Shown here: positions 34,406-45,028 of the stretch, piece after piece
How the letters are laid out: each line of letters starts with the position of its first letter
Numbering within the stretch: position 1 is the stretch's first letter
NCBI GenBank assembly: GCA_900541035.1
Contig: UQIN01000004.1
Coordinates: 1 to 64,000 of the forward strand
Direction: 5' to 3'
Source of the DNA: an uncultured Collinsella sp.
Lineage (GTDB): Bacteria; Actinomycetota; Coriobacteriia; Coriobacteriales; Coriobacteriaceae
DNA: 64,000 nucleotides
The notes under the pieces: model-generated
The model's database searches: none
Told to the model about the DNA's origin: nothing
What the model saw: the letters and a program-made list of their open reading frames with translations, nothing else
Position numbers and translations under genes: made by a program

Positions 34406-34600
34406 CTAGTTCCACGGGTCGGCTTCGAACATCGGCTCGTGCTCGGGGCGGCGATCGCTGTAGGGATCGTAGCCGTCGTCGTCCTCGTTCTCGGCACGAA
34501 TGAAAGGGTCGCGCGGCTTGGGTGCCGGCTTAGGCGCAGGCTTGGGTGCGGCGGGCGCTGCCTCGGTCGCCGGCGTGTTCGTCTTGTTCTCGTCTTTCAT
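34406..34600 (-). CDS. Small acidic Pro/Ala-rich protein
   Basis: The ATG at 34600 lies eight bases after AGGAG. The 64-residue product is MKDENKTNTPATEAAP, a (PKPA)n segment, then an acidic, probably disordered tail with DDDGYDPYSDRRPEHEPMF. No family recognised. A good ribosome site and flanking terminators on both sides support expression as a single gene downstream of clpB. Confidence 0.6.
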   Translation of the reverse strand: MKDENKTNTPATEAAPAAPKPAPKPAPKPRDPFIRAENEDDDGYDPYSDRRPEHEPMFEADPWN

Positions 34601-34655
34601 CTGCATATCTCCTTGCCATGTGCTCACGTTCAGCATCATCGATTGTCGCACGAAA

Positions 34656-34689
34656 AAGGGCGGCAGACCCAATTGGATCCGCCGCCCTT
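34656..34689 (-). terminator. Terminator after clpB
   Basis: On the minus strand AAGGGCGGC and GCCGCCCTT flank a loop and are followed by TTT. It lies about 45 bases after the clpB stop. Confidence 0.85.
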
Positions 34690-34734
34690 GGCGTTTAGAG
34701 ATGCCTGGTAGATTTTAAGGCATGTCCCAAAAAT

Positions 34735-37362
<2,628 letters not shown>

Positions 37363-37442
37363 GGAATCACCTCTCTTGGGGCGGCCGCCCTACGGGGCGG
37401 CTTCACGTTGTTCGAGAAGTATTGTTGCCAGCTTTGCGCGTT

Positions 37443-37478
37443 CTTATACACAAATCTAAGTCTCTATATATAAGATTT
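37443..37478 (-). promoter_or_regulatory. clpB promoter with heat-shock dyad
   Basis: AAATCTAAG at 37452-37460 and TAAGATTT at 37471-37478 form a 27-bp dyad. The minus-strand -10 (TATAAG, 37448-37443, preceded by TGTG) is immediately next to it, so a bound protein would cover the -35 region. The same layout is at dnaK (47868-47902). Confidence 0.65.
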
Positions 37479-37540
37479 TCTGAGTGATTGAAGGATAGGG
37501 TACTGAGACGCCGACCCACTGCATCCCCGACGACCAACCG

Positions 37541-37756
37541 TCTCGATCTGTAACATCTAGCAGCCGTTTTTGGGTCCAGATGTTACAGATCGAGATGAAA
37601 TGATCGGCAGCGCCCGTTTGTCTAAATCTGTAACAACTACTCGGCAAATAAGGGTCCATCTGTTACAGATCGAGATAAACAGAAGACACCCGAATCGATA
37701 ATCTAAATCTGTAACACCAAGCCCACTTTTAACGGCCCAGATGTTACAGATCGAGA
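37541..37756. repeat. Three-unit palindrome array, family B, copy 1
   Basis: Hairpins start at 37541, 37621 and 37702. Each has arms with ATCTGTAACA and TGTTACAGAT(CGAGA); the first stem is 18 bp perfect. The loop of each has a G/C block then TTTT or AAAT and GGxCC. Linker sequence of about 25 bases separates them. The array lies downstream of the 37805 gene and upstream of the clpB promoter; an almost identical array is at 39491. Confidence 0.85.
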
Positions 37757-37767
37757 CAGACTGAAAA

Positions 37768-37795
37768 CCACCGCAAAGGGGCACCTTTGTGGTGG
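37768..37795. repeat. CCACC(A/G)CAAAGG palindrome, family D
   Basis: CCACCGCAAAGG and CCTTTGTGGTGG flank GGCA. It lies nine bases after the stop of the 37805 gene. Other copies are at 38567-38599, 39435-39466 and 39718-39745. Confidence 0.8.
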
Positions 37796-37804
37796 TCGCG
37801 TTCT

Positions 37805-38509
37805 CTACTCTTTTGACGAGCCCGTGCTTCCCGATTCGGCGTTCCAGGGCATCTCATCCTCGAATAGCCATGTACGAGCAGACCCACTATCGCGTGCAGC
37901 CTGCAGGTCGGGCAAGCAGGTCTGTTCATAGGCATCCTGAATGCACTGACCCATAAACTCGTTGAGCTCGGTCTGGTCGCCCTCCATGACATAGGCCACA
38001 TCGCCGTCCATGATGTAGATGCCCGGACCCTCATTGCCCTCGTAACCCGGATCGTACGAGACATCACATAGCTTTGCGCCGTTCGCGGTATCCAGCTCGA
38101 TGGAAGAGTGGCATCCGCCAACCATGTCGTTCGCTTTTGCCCGATAGGACGCATATCCGTACCAACGCTTAAAGGTTTTGCCTTTGAGCAGCTCGGTTGC
38201 TTTGCTGATTAGGCTCGCGTCCATGGTGTAGCGCATGGCCCCAAGCTGAATGCGCGGATAATTGCTAATGCCCAGCGCTGCCGGTTTCTCATCAAAATCA
38301 ACAGTAATGGTCTCGGGTTTTTCGTCGCCGGTCAGAAGTTCGACTGATTGAGTCACAGGCTTAACCACCGGCTCCGTCACCGCAGCAGGCAGAAATGCCA
38401 TACCGACAACGCCCACACCAACCACGGCGATCGCAAGCGCCAGAGCAATCAATCCAATACGGGCAGAGCGACTCACAGCAAAACACCTCGCAATGCAGAT
38501 CTGCGTCAT
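37805..38509 (-). CDS. Exported or anchored protein, paralogue 1
   Basis: The 234-residue product has an N-terminal membrane segment (about 17-38, IGLIALALAIAVVGVGVVGMAFL) and an outer domain (about 60-234). The start is uncertain: an ATG at 38509 with AGGGC close upstream is used, and a GTG 12 codons later with GCGAGG is possible. The C-terminal 40 residues (RDSGSARTWLFEDEMPW...) are nearly identical to those of the gene at 39755, but the middle domain only shares scattered positions (GISNYPRIQLG / SISNYPMIELG; TFKRWYGY / SFKRWDGW). No known family. An unusual feature is the pair of Cys at about 192 and 199, shared with the paralogue. Confidence 0.65.
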   Translation of the reverse strand: MTQICIARCFAVSRSARIGLIALALAIAVVGVGVVGMAFLPAAVTEPVVKPVTQSVELLTGDEKPETITVDFDEKPAALGISNYPRIQLGAMRYTMDASLISKATELLKGKTFKRWYGYASYRAKANDMVGGCHSSIELDTANGAKLCDVSYDPGYEGNEGPGIYIMDGDVAYVMEGDQTELNEFMGQCIQDAYEQTCLPDLQAARDSGSARTWLFEDEMPWNAESGSTGSSKE

Positions 38510-38566
38510 TTGCCCTAATGATACCGTCAGCTAACACTATCACCAAAAGAAGCCGCTCGCTCCCCA

Positions 38567-38599
38567 CCACCACAAAGGAGACAGGCACCTTTGTGGTGG
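38567..38599. repeat. Family D palindrome, copy 2
   Basis: CCACCACAAAGG and CCTTTGTGGTGG flank AGACAGGCA. It lies upstream of the divergent genes at 38509 and 38711. Confidence 0.8.
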
Positions 38600-38710
38600 G
38601 TTTCGACGCTAACGGTCGACCATCTCACGCCATGAGATTAAACTTAATTTGTTATCTGAATTTATCTATTTCTATCTATCCTCAACAGCTTTTTGTTTCG
38701 GGGAGATCAT

Positions 38711-39379
38711 ATGAAGCCGTCTCATTCCACCGGTCGCAACGTCATCGCCATTCTCGCCGTACCCATCGTGATGCTCTTCCTTATCGTCATCACGCCCTTT
38801 TCTCTCGGTATCGCCTCGCCCTTCGATTTGTGCGGGATGGTCGACGCCGGCTCGCGTGCCACCTCGCTCTCCTTTATCTGCCGCGGCGTGTTTTACGAAG
38901 ATAGAATTCCCACCGGATTTTGGCAGTCAAAGTTGCCACTGCTCGGTCAGATCGACGGATGCTCCCCCCATTTCTGCCTTGAACCTCAAGCGCTAAACTA
39001 TCTGATCGACGACCAGCCACTCGACTCCATCACCCTCGCCTACGACTACGCACCAAACACCGATGAGCGCCACATGAACCAAGTCCTCGACAAGATGCTT
39101 GGACAGTGCGGGCTCACCGAGGAGGACGGTCGAACCATCTATAGCAACCAGAAATTAAAGCGAACAGAACTCCGCCGTGTCGGAAAAATCGAAGGGCGAA
39201 GTGGGGCCGCCTACTGGCAGGCCTGGGCAACACGCGACAAGAGCGAATTCGGACACAGCACCTATATGGTCACCGTCTACACCAAAGACGGAATTAAGGA
39301 CAATGTTGACGATTTCGCGTCGTCCAAACTCGGCATCCCCAAAACAACCAAACCCGCCACCCCAGATGAAATCCTGTAG
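38711..39379 (+). CDS. Exported or anchored protein of unknown function
   Basis: The ATG at 38711 follows GGGGAG. The 222-residue product has one N-terminal membrane segment (about 10-33, VIAILAVPIVMLFLIVITPF) and an outer domain with Cys pairs (DLCGMVD, FICRGV, GCSPHFCLEP, GQCGLTE). No family recognised. It is divergent from the 37805 gene and convergent to the 39755 gene, sharing their overall size and topology but not obvious sequence. The set may be a surface-protein island. Confidence 0.6.
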   Translation: MKPSHSTGRNVIAILAVPIVMLFLIVITPFSLGIASPFDLCGMVDAGSRATSLSFICRGVFYEDRIPTGFWQSKLPLLGQIDGCSPHFCLEPQALNYLIDDQPLDSITLAYDYAPNTDERHMNQVLDKMLGQCGLTEEDGRTIYSNQKLKRTELRRVGKIEGRSGAAYWQAWATRDKSEFGHSTYMVTVYTKDGIKDNVDDFASSKLGIPKTTKPATPDEIL

Positions 39380-39434
39380 AGACATTCATTAAAATGCTGC
39401 CCAGCGATCACAATAACATCGAGCCCGCCCCCCA

Positions 39435-39466
39435 CCACCACAAAGGGGACAGGCACCTTTGTGGTG
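39435..39466. repeat. Family D palindrome, copy 3
   Basis: CCACCACAAAGG and CCTTTGTGGTG flank GGACAGGCA. It follows the stop of the 38711 gene. Confidence 0.8.
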
Positions 39467-39490
39467 ATTTTCGACTCCGGCGCTCATCTG

Positions 39491-39706
39491 TCTCGATCTG
39501 TAACATCTAGCGGCCGTTTTTGACCCCAGATGTTACAGATTGAGATGAAATGCTCAGCGGCGCCCGTTTATCTAAATCTGTAACAACTACTCGGCAAATA
39601 AGGGTCCACCTGTTACAGATCGAGATAAACAGAAGACACCCGAATCGATAATCTAAATCTGCAACACCAAGCCCACTTTTAACGGCCCAGATGTTACAGA
39701 TCGAGA
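39491..39706. repeat. Three-unit palindrome array, family B, copy 2
   Basis: Hairpins start at 39491, 39571 and 39652, matching copy 1 at an offset of exactly 1950 bases with a few substitutions. The match extends through the next family D palindrome and into the end of the 39755 gene. Confidence 0.85.
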
Positions 39707-39717
39707 CAGACTGAAAA

Positions 39718-39745
39718 CCACCGCAAAGGGGCACCTTTGTGGTGG
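39718..39745. repeat. Family D palindrome, copy 4
   Basis: Identical in layout to the 37768 copy (CCACCGCAAAGG, GGCA, CCTTTGTGGTGG). It is nine bases after the stop of the 39755 gene. Confidence 0.8.
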
Positions 39746-39754
39746 TCGCGTTCT

Positions 39755-40444
39755 CTACTCTTTTGCCGAGCCCGTGCTTCCCGATTCGGCGGTCCAGGGC
39801 ATCTCATCCTCGAATAGCCATGTACGAGCAGATCCACCATCGCGTGCAGTCTGCGGGTCGGGCAGGCAGGTCTGGTCGTACGCGTCCATCACGCAACGAT
39901 CCAAAAAATCGATCACCTGCTGCTGGTCGCCTTCAAGAATGTAGGTCACGCCGCCATCTTGGATATAGACGCCGTCCCCACCTCCGGCTTTTGCGTATTC
40001 CGGATTGTAGTTAACGGTGCGCATCAGTTTGCCATCAGATGAATACAACTTCAGCGTTGTATAGTAGCCACCGTTCACAGAACCACGTCGGCGCTCATAG
40101 GCATCCCAACCGTCCCAGCGTTTGAACGAACGCCCGTTTAGCAAGTCCAGCGCCTGTCGGGACAACTTCTCGTCCTTGGTATAGCGAGACGAGCCAAGTT
40201 CAATCATGGGGTAGTTGCTTATGCTTAGAATGCCCGGCGTTTCCTCGATATCGAGCGTTATCTCATCGGGCTTTGTAACGTCCGAAATCATTTGCCCGGG
40301 CATCGATGCAACAAGGGACGCCATCTCAACCGTCTGCTCAACCCCACTCGGCCCATAGAAGATAAGCGAGCCAAATAGGACCACGCCCGCAGCAGCGACG
40401 ACGCAAGCCACCAACAGCAACAAAACAGAAGTGCAACGCTTCAT
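39755..40444 (-). CDS. Exported or anchored protein, paralogue 2
   Basis: The ATG at 40444 follows GGAG by six bases. The 229-residue product has an N-terminal membrane segment (about 6-28, LLLLVACVVAAAGVVLFGSL), possibly a signal peptide, and an outer domain. It shares SISNYPMIELGSSRYT, RSFKRWDGW and YILEGDQ with the 37805 product, and the last 40 residues are nearly identical. DNA identity starts sharply about 110 bases before the stop and continues into the repeats, so the 3' end was copied recently or converted. Confidence 0.65.
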   Translation of the reverse strand: MKRCTSVLLLLVACVVAAAGVVLFGSLIFYGPSGVEQTVEMASLVASMPGQMISDVTKPDEITLDIEETPGILSISNYPMIELGSSRYTKDEKLSRQALDLLNGRSFKRWDGWDAYERRRGSVNGGYYTTLKLYSSDGKLMRTVNYNPEYAKAGGGDGVYIQDGGVTYILEGDQQQVIDFLDRCVMDAYDQTCLPDPQTARDGGSARTWLFEDEMPWTAESGSTGSAKE

Positions 40445-40607
40445 CTTCAACTCCACAAACGAGAGTGTTTTGAGCTCACTTTAAAGCGCCAACTTCATAC
40501 TGTCAATTCTAGATAGCATATGAACAAAGGCGCACTCCCCCATAGAGGAGAGTTGCAACCTCGATTTTAGCGCCCTCAAGACCCAACGAGCAGCACTTAA
40601 CAAGTAG

Positions 40608-40677
40608 CCCCGGTTATACCTTTCTCTGACGCGACCCTCGCGAAGCGCGTGAGCGGCAGGGAAAGGTATAACCGGGG
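40608..40677. repeat. 21-bp-arm hairpin downstream of the hydratase gene
   Basis: The arms at 40608-40628 (CCCCGGTTATACC...) and 40657-40677 pair over 21 bp with one G-T pair. Between them is a GC-rich inner stem with GCGAAGCGCG. No T-run follows. It may end the aconitase-family transcript or be a mobile palindrome. Confidence 0.6.
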
Positions 40678-40693
40678 CGGACAAGTATGTGCG

Positions 40694-42994
40694 TTACTCG
40701 GCAGCGGCCTTGAACTTGTTGTAGTTGATCAGGCAGCCGGCCTTGACGATGGCACGCTCCTCTGCCGTCATATCGGCAATATAGAGCTCAATCTGCTCGA
40801 CCGTGCCGTCGGCGCGCACCACGTAGGCGGCGATGTCCTTCAGGTCACCATCGAGCGCAGCGCGTATACCCGGCACAAAGACGTAGTCGCCCACCTCAAA
40901 GTTGGGCTCGGCCTCCATCTGGAAGGGCACCATGCCCCAGTTCATCACGTTGGAGCGATAGCGCTTGGTGGCGTACTCGTGAACGATATTGGCCAGACCG
41001 CCAATCACGCGCTGGCAGCTCGCGGCCTGCTCGCGGGCAGAACCGTCACCGGGCTTCTTGGCATAGAGCATGGAGCCGTACTCGGTCGCCTTGGCGTCTG
41101 CCGCGACACCCGCGCCAGCCAGCGCCTCAAACACGCCGGCAAGCTCGGCATCGAGCGCCGCCAGGTCGCCCGCGGCCTCACCGGCAACGCGGCGCTTTTC
41201 CACCGCGTCGACCTCCTTGGAACGGCCCACGTAGGCCGGGTCGCGGCGGCTGAGCGTAAACTCGGCCAAGCCCAGCGGGTTGGAGCGGAAGGAGCTCGTC
41301 TCGCCCGAGGGAATGAGCTCATCGGTCGTAGTGACCGGGTCCATGATCTTGGAGCACACCTTGAGCAGGATATCGTCGCCGAGGGGCTCCATCGCGGGCC
41401 ACGGCTTGATGTTGGGGCCTTCGACCAGCTCGTCGGCAGGCTCCGCCTTGCCAAAGCCCCAGTACACGCGCTTTTTGTACGGCGCGTCGTCAAAGGTGTA
41501 CTCGCAGGCCTCGTCCCAAGTCTCCTCGGGCAGGTCGGTCGCCGGCGTCAGGACGCCGCCGTTGGCAGCCGTCGCCGCAATGGAGCGAGCGTCCATCAGG
41601 GCCACGGCGCTCAGCTGGCCATTACCCGGCTTGGAACCCTCGCGGTTAGGGAAATTGCGCGTGGTGTGGCGGATGGACAGGCCGTTGTTGGCAGGCGTGT
41701 CGCCGGCGCCAAAGCACGGACCGCAGAACGCCGTACGCACGATCGCGCCGGCCTCCATAAGGTCGTAGATGTAGCCACGGCGCGTAAGTTCGAGCGCCAC
41801 GGGCTGGCTTGTGGGATAGACCGACAGCGAGAACTCGCCGCAGCCGGTGTTGGCGCCCTTAAGCACGCGGGCAGCCTGGACCACGGAGTCGTAGTTACCG
41901 CCCGAGCAGCCGGCGATAACGCCCTGCTGCACGTGCAGCTTGCCGTCGACGATCTTGTCGAGCAGGCTAAAGTGCGTCTTGCCCTCGCCGATCTTGGCAG
42001 CCTCGAGCTCCACCTCATGCAGGATATCCTCGAGGTTCTCGTTGAGCTCGTCGATCTCAAAGCCGTTGGAAGGATGGAACGGCAGCGCGATCATGGGCTT
42101 GATGCTGGACAGATCGACCTCGACGCAGCCGTCATAGTAGGCGACATCGGCGGGCTTGAGCTCGCGGTAGTCGTCGCCGCGGCCGTGCATGGTCAAAAAC
42201 GCGCGTGTGTCCTCGTCGGTGGCCCAGATGCTCGACAGGCAGGTGGTCTCGGTGGTCATGACATCGACGCCATTGCGGTAATCGGTCGTCATGCTCGCGA
42301 TGCCCGGGCCCACAAACTCCATGACCTTGTTCTTGACGTAGCCCTTGGCAAAGACCGCCTTGATGATAGCGAGCGCCACATCGTGCGGGCCGACGCCGGG
42401 GCGCGGGGTGCCCGTGAGGTAGATGGCGACGACGCCGGGATAGGCAACGTCGTAGGTGTCGCGCAGCAGCTGCTTTGCCAGCTCGCCGCCGCCCTCGCCC
42501 ACGGCCATGGTGCCCAGGGCGCCATAGCGGGTGTGCGAGTCGGAACCCAGGATCATCTTGCCGCAGCCGGCGAAGTTCTCACGCATAAAGGAGTGGATGA
42601 CGGCGATGTGCGGCGGAACGAAGATGCCGCCGTACTTCTTGGCCGCGGAAAGGCCAAAGACATGGTCGTCCTCGTTGATGGTGCCGCCCACGGCGCACAG
42701 CGAGTTATGGCAGTTGGTGAGCACGTAGGGCAGCGGGAACTGCTCCATGCCCGAGGCGCGCGCCGTCTGGATGATGCCGACAAAGGTGATGTCGTGGCTC
42801 GCCATGGCGTCGAAGCGAATCTTGAGTGCCTCGGGGTCTCCGGACGTATTGTGTGCCTGGAGAATCGAATACGCGATGGTGCCGCGCTTGGCATCCTCGG
42901 GCGTCTGCGTAATACCGCGCTCGGCAGCCTCGGCCGCAGGCACAACCTCGCTGCCGCCGCGCAGGTAGATGCCGTCCTCGTACAGCTTGACCAT
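40694..42994 (-). CDS. Aconitase-family hydratase (YbhJ-like)
   Basis: The ATG at 42994 follows GGGAG by five bases; 60 more in-frame codons upstream are not used, giving 766 residues, close to E. coli YbhJ. Iron-sulfur and substrate motifs of the aconitase superfamily are seen: ILGSDSHTRYGALGTMAVGEGGGEL, AGCSGGNYDS, and FCGPCFGAGDTPANNGLSIRHTTRNFPNREGSKPGNGQ, with the three cluster Cys in the C1 and C2-3 positions. A C-terminal swivel domain includes YRSNVMNWGMVPF. It is not clearly a citrate aconitase; the true substrate is unknown. Confidence 0.88.
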   Translation of the reverse strand: MVKLYEDGIYLRGGSEVVPAAEAAERGITQTPEDAKRGTIAYSILQAHNTSGDPEALKIRFDAMASHDITFVGIIQTARASGMEQFPLPYVLTNCHNSLCAVGGTINEDDHVFGLSAAKKYGGIFVPPHIAVIHSFMRENFAGCGKMILGSDSHTRYGALGTMAVGEGGGELAKQLLRDTYDVAYPGVVAIYLTGTPRPGVGPHDVALAIIKAVFAKGYVKNKVMEFVGPGIASMTTDYRNGVDVMTTETTCLSSIWATDEDTRAFLTMHGRGDDYRELKPADVAYYDGCVEVDLSSIKPMIALPFHPSNGFEIDELNENLEDILHEVELEAAKIGEGKTHFSLLDKIVDGKLHVQQGVIAGCSGGNYDSVVQAARVLKGANTGCGEFSLSVYPTSQPVALELTRRGYIYDLMEAGAIVRTAFCGPCFGAGDTPANNGLSIRHTTRNFPNREGSKPGNGQLSAVALMDARSIAATAANGGVLTPATDLPEETWDEACEYTFDDAPYKKRVYWGFGKAEPADELVEGPNIKPWPAMEPLGDDILLKVCSKIMDPVTTTDELIPSGETSSFRSNPLGLAEFTLSRRDPAYVGRSKEVDAVEKRRVAGEAAGDLAALDAELAGVFEALAGAGVAADAKATEYGSMLYAKKPGDGSAREQAASCQRVIGGLANIVHEYATKRYRSNVMNWGMVPFQMEAEPNFEVGDYVFVPGIRAALDGDLKDIAAYVVRADGTVEQIELYIADMTAEERAIVKAGCLINYNKFKAAAE

Positions 42995-43178
42995 ACTATC
43001 TCCCACTCTGCCCAAAAGATTTGGGCGCATAGCATACATTCGTTCAATATCGTGCCATAGAACGGTTGCGAGTGGGTTACGAATCTGCACGTTCACTTTA
43101 TCTCGGTAAAGTAAAGGGCAAGCCCGGTGCGGTCCGGCAAATTTGGTGCAAGAGCGTCCCTTTCGACTAGTCATTTAA

Positions 43179-43345
43179 GAACGTCCCCCATGACTACCGC
43201 ATCCGGAGCAAGGCAACGCCGCAGGTAGAGAACGGACAGCGAGCGGGCCGTATTTCCAAAGTGAGGAACGTCCCCAAGTGCCGCATCCGGGCCATGGCAA
43301 CGCCGATATTTTGGCGCGGACAGCGAAAGCCCGCCAGAGCGAGCA
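43179..43345. repeat. Degenerate direct repeat
   Basis: Two related segments start at about 43179 and 43266. Both run AACGTCCCC, then CCGCATCCGG, GCAACGCCG and GGACAGCGA. The phrase AACGTCCCC is also next to the FHA gene at 2.3 kb. Between 42995 and 43438 no gene was seen. Confidence 0.55.
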
Positions 43346-43438
43346 AGGTGCCTTGAAACAAGGCGGCATTGATCTTTTGATCATGCCGCCGAAGTTGAAA
43401 GGCAGATTGCCGCTCTGACGGGCTTGCAGCGTCAACTG

Positions 43439-43466
43439 GTTACGCGGGTTGGTAAACCCGCGTAAC
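43439..43466. terminator. Perfect hairpin at the hspR stop
   Basis: GTTACGCGGGTT and AACCCGCGTAAC (12 bp) flank GGTA and touch the hspR stop codon. There is no T-run, so termination strength is doubtful. Confidence 0.5.
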
Positions 43467-43882
43467 TACAAATCCCCGCCTGCGCCCAAAAGTTTGCGCA
43501 TGACCTGTTCGGGGTTAACTGAGCCGTCGCGCGGGGCCAGGGCGGTGATCTTCTTCTGCATCTTGTACTCGTGCAGCTCGTCCTCGAGCTGGCGCACGCG
43601 GGCACGGAGTTTTTCGTTCTCGCGCTCGCGCTCCTCGGCACGCTCCTTCATATCGAGGATGCGCACCACGCCGGCAAGGTTGATGCCCTCGTCGGTCAGC
43701 TGGTTGATGAGCTCCAAGCGCTCGATATCGGCACGCGAATACAGGCGCGTGTTGCCGCCCGAGCGCTGGGGGTTCACCAGGCCCTTGGACTCGTAGACGC
43801 GCAGAGTCTGCGGATGCATGCCGGTCAGCTCGGCCGCCACGCTGATCATGTACAGCGGTTTGTTCCTATTGTCCTCGGCCAT
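43466..43882 (-). CDS. hspR: Heat-shock repressor HspR (MerR family)
   Basis: The 138-residue product has a MerR-type winged helix near the N-terminus (MISVAAELTGMHPQTLRVYESKGLVNPQRSGGNTRLYSRADIERL) and a helical, charged C-terminal coiled coil (about 70-115). It is last in dnaK-grpE-dnaJ-hspR, its normal actinobacterial place, where HspR represses dnaK and clpB and uses DnaK as co-repressor. The likely operators are the shared 27-bp dyads. Confidence 0.95.
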   Translation of the reverse strand: MAEDNRNKPLYMISVAAELTGMHPQTLRVYESKGLVNPQRSGGNTRLYSRADIERLELINQLTDEGINLAGVVRILDMKERAEERERENEKLRARVRQLEDELHEYKMQKKITALAPRDGSVNPEQVMRKLLGAGGDL

Positions 43883-43954
43883 GCTACCTGACCCCTTTCC
43901 GTCTCGTTATCGTCCATCATAAGCCCGCGGGCGTGGTCGCGCGCCGCGACCGCC

Positions 43955-44920
43955 CTAGTACGTCGCCTTGTAACGATTGACCTTCTCGCGATAGTCGCGC
44001 GTGTCGGCCTCGCGCAGCTTGGTCATGGCATCGCGCTCGTCATCAGACAGGTTCGTGGGAACCTGCACCTTGATCTCGACGAGCAGCGCGCCCGTACGGC
44101 CACGGTGCTTAACGTCGGGCGCGCCCATCTCCTTAAAGCGGAACTTCTTGCCCGTCTGGGTACCCGCGGGCACCTTCAGACGAACCGTCGCACCGCCGGG
44201 CGTCGGCACGTCCACCGTGCAGCCGAGCGCCGCCTCATAGACCGAGACCGGTACCTCCATGGTCACGTCGGCACCTTTACGCTTAAACAGCGGGTGCTCC
44301 TCCACGTGCGTGGTCACGACCAGGTCGCCGCGCTCGCCGCCGGCAACTCCATACTCGCCGCGACGCTTGTAGCGCAGTTTGCCGCCGTCGACCGCACCCG
44401 CGGGCACCGAGACCGTAATGGTCTGTTGCTCGCCTGTCGAGGGAATGCGGTAGGTGACCTTGTGCGTCACGCCGCGAAACGCGTCCTCGGCCGTCACATC
44501 GACGGTCAGCGACAGGTCGCCGCCCTTGCGAGCGCGGCTGCGACCCGCACCCGCACCGGCAGCGCCCGCAGCCCCGGCGAAGCCCGAGCCCCAATCGCTG
44601 CCCCAGGCGCCGTTGCCGCTAAAGATGCTGTCGAAGATATCGCCCCAGCCGCTGGCGCCCGCACCGGCACCGTAGCCGCCGCCATACGCGCCGCCCGCGC
44701 CCGGCATGCCGCCAAACATGAGCATCTGGTCGTACTCTTTGCGCTTCTTCTCGTCCGAAAGCGTCTCGTAGGCCTCGCTGATCTCCTTAAACTTGGCCTC
44801 GTCGCCGCCGGCATCGGGGTGATATTTTTGCGCGAGCTTGCGAAACGCACTCTTAATCTCTTTGTCGGAGGCGCTCTTGGATACGCCCAGGATGTCATAG
44901 AAGGTTTTGCCTGCAGCCAT
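43955..44920 (-). CDS. dnaJ: DnaJ/CbpA-type co-chaperone without zinc finger
   Basis: The 321-residue product has a J domain (about 1-65) with FYDILGV and the HPD tripeptide in KYHPDAGG, a long Gly/Ala-rich region (about 75-125), and C-terminal client-binding domains (VTYRIPSTGEQQTITVSVPAG; KFRFKEMGAPDVKHRGRTGALLV). The four CxxCxGxG zinc repeats of type I DnaJ are absent, so this is type II. It is separated from grpE by a GC-rich hairpin. Confidence 0.93.
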   Translation of the reverse strand: MAAGKTFYDILGVSKSASDKEIKSAFRKLAQKYHPDAGGDEAKFKEISEAYETLSDEKKRKEYDQMLMFGGMPGAGGAYGGGYGAGAGASGWGDIFDSIFSGNGAWGSDWGSGFAGAAGAAGAGAGRSRARKGGDLSLTVDVTAEDAFRGVTHKVTYRIPSTGEQQTITVSVPAGAVDGGKLRYKRRGEYGVAGGERGDLVVTTHVEEHPLFKRKGADVTMEVPVSVYEAALGCTVDVPTPGGATVRLKVPAGTQTGKKFRFKEMGAPDVKHRGRTGALLVEIKVQVPTNLSDDERDAMTKLREADTRDYREKVNRYKATY

Positions 44921-44995
44921 CGTAGCTCCTCTCCTGTTATATCCGCCGCCCCTGCGGACGGCGGCTCATACTGTCATATGGCACTAGGCCAGAAA

Positions 44996-45025
44996 GGGCC
45001 CCGGGTGTTGCCCCGGGGCCCTTCT
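44996..45025 (-). terminator. 12-bp hairpin between grpE and dnaJ
   Basis: AAGGGCCCCGGG and CCCGGGGCCCTT pair around a six-base loop, four bases after the grpE stop. On the minus strand it is followed by TCTGG, a weak tail. It may lower dnaJ-hspR expression relative to dnaK-grpE, or stabilise the upstream message. Confidence 0.65.
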
Positions 45026-45028
45026 CAA

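Noticed and set aside
40649..43060. An 803-codon plus-strand open frame opposite the hydratase gene
   Set aside because: No recognisable domain, and the start lies in a hairpin. It is a by-product of strong third-position GC in the opposite gene.
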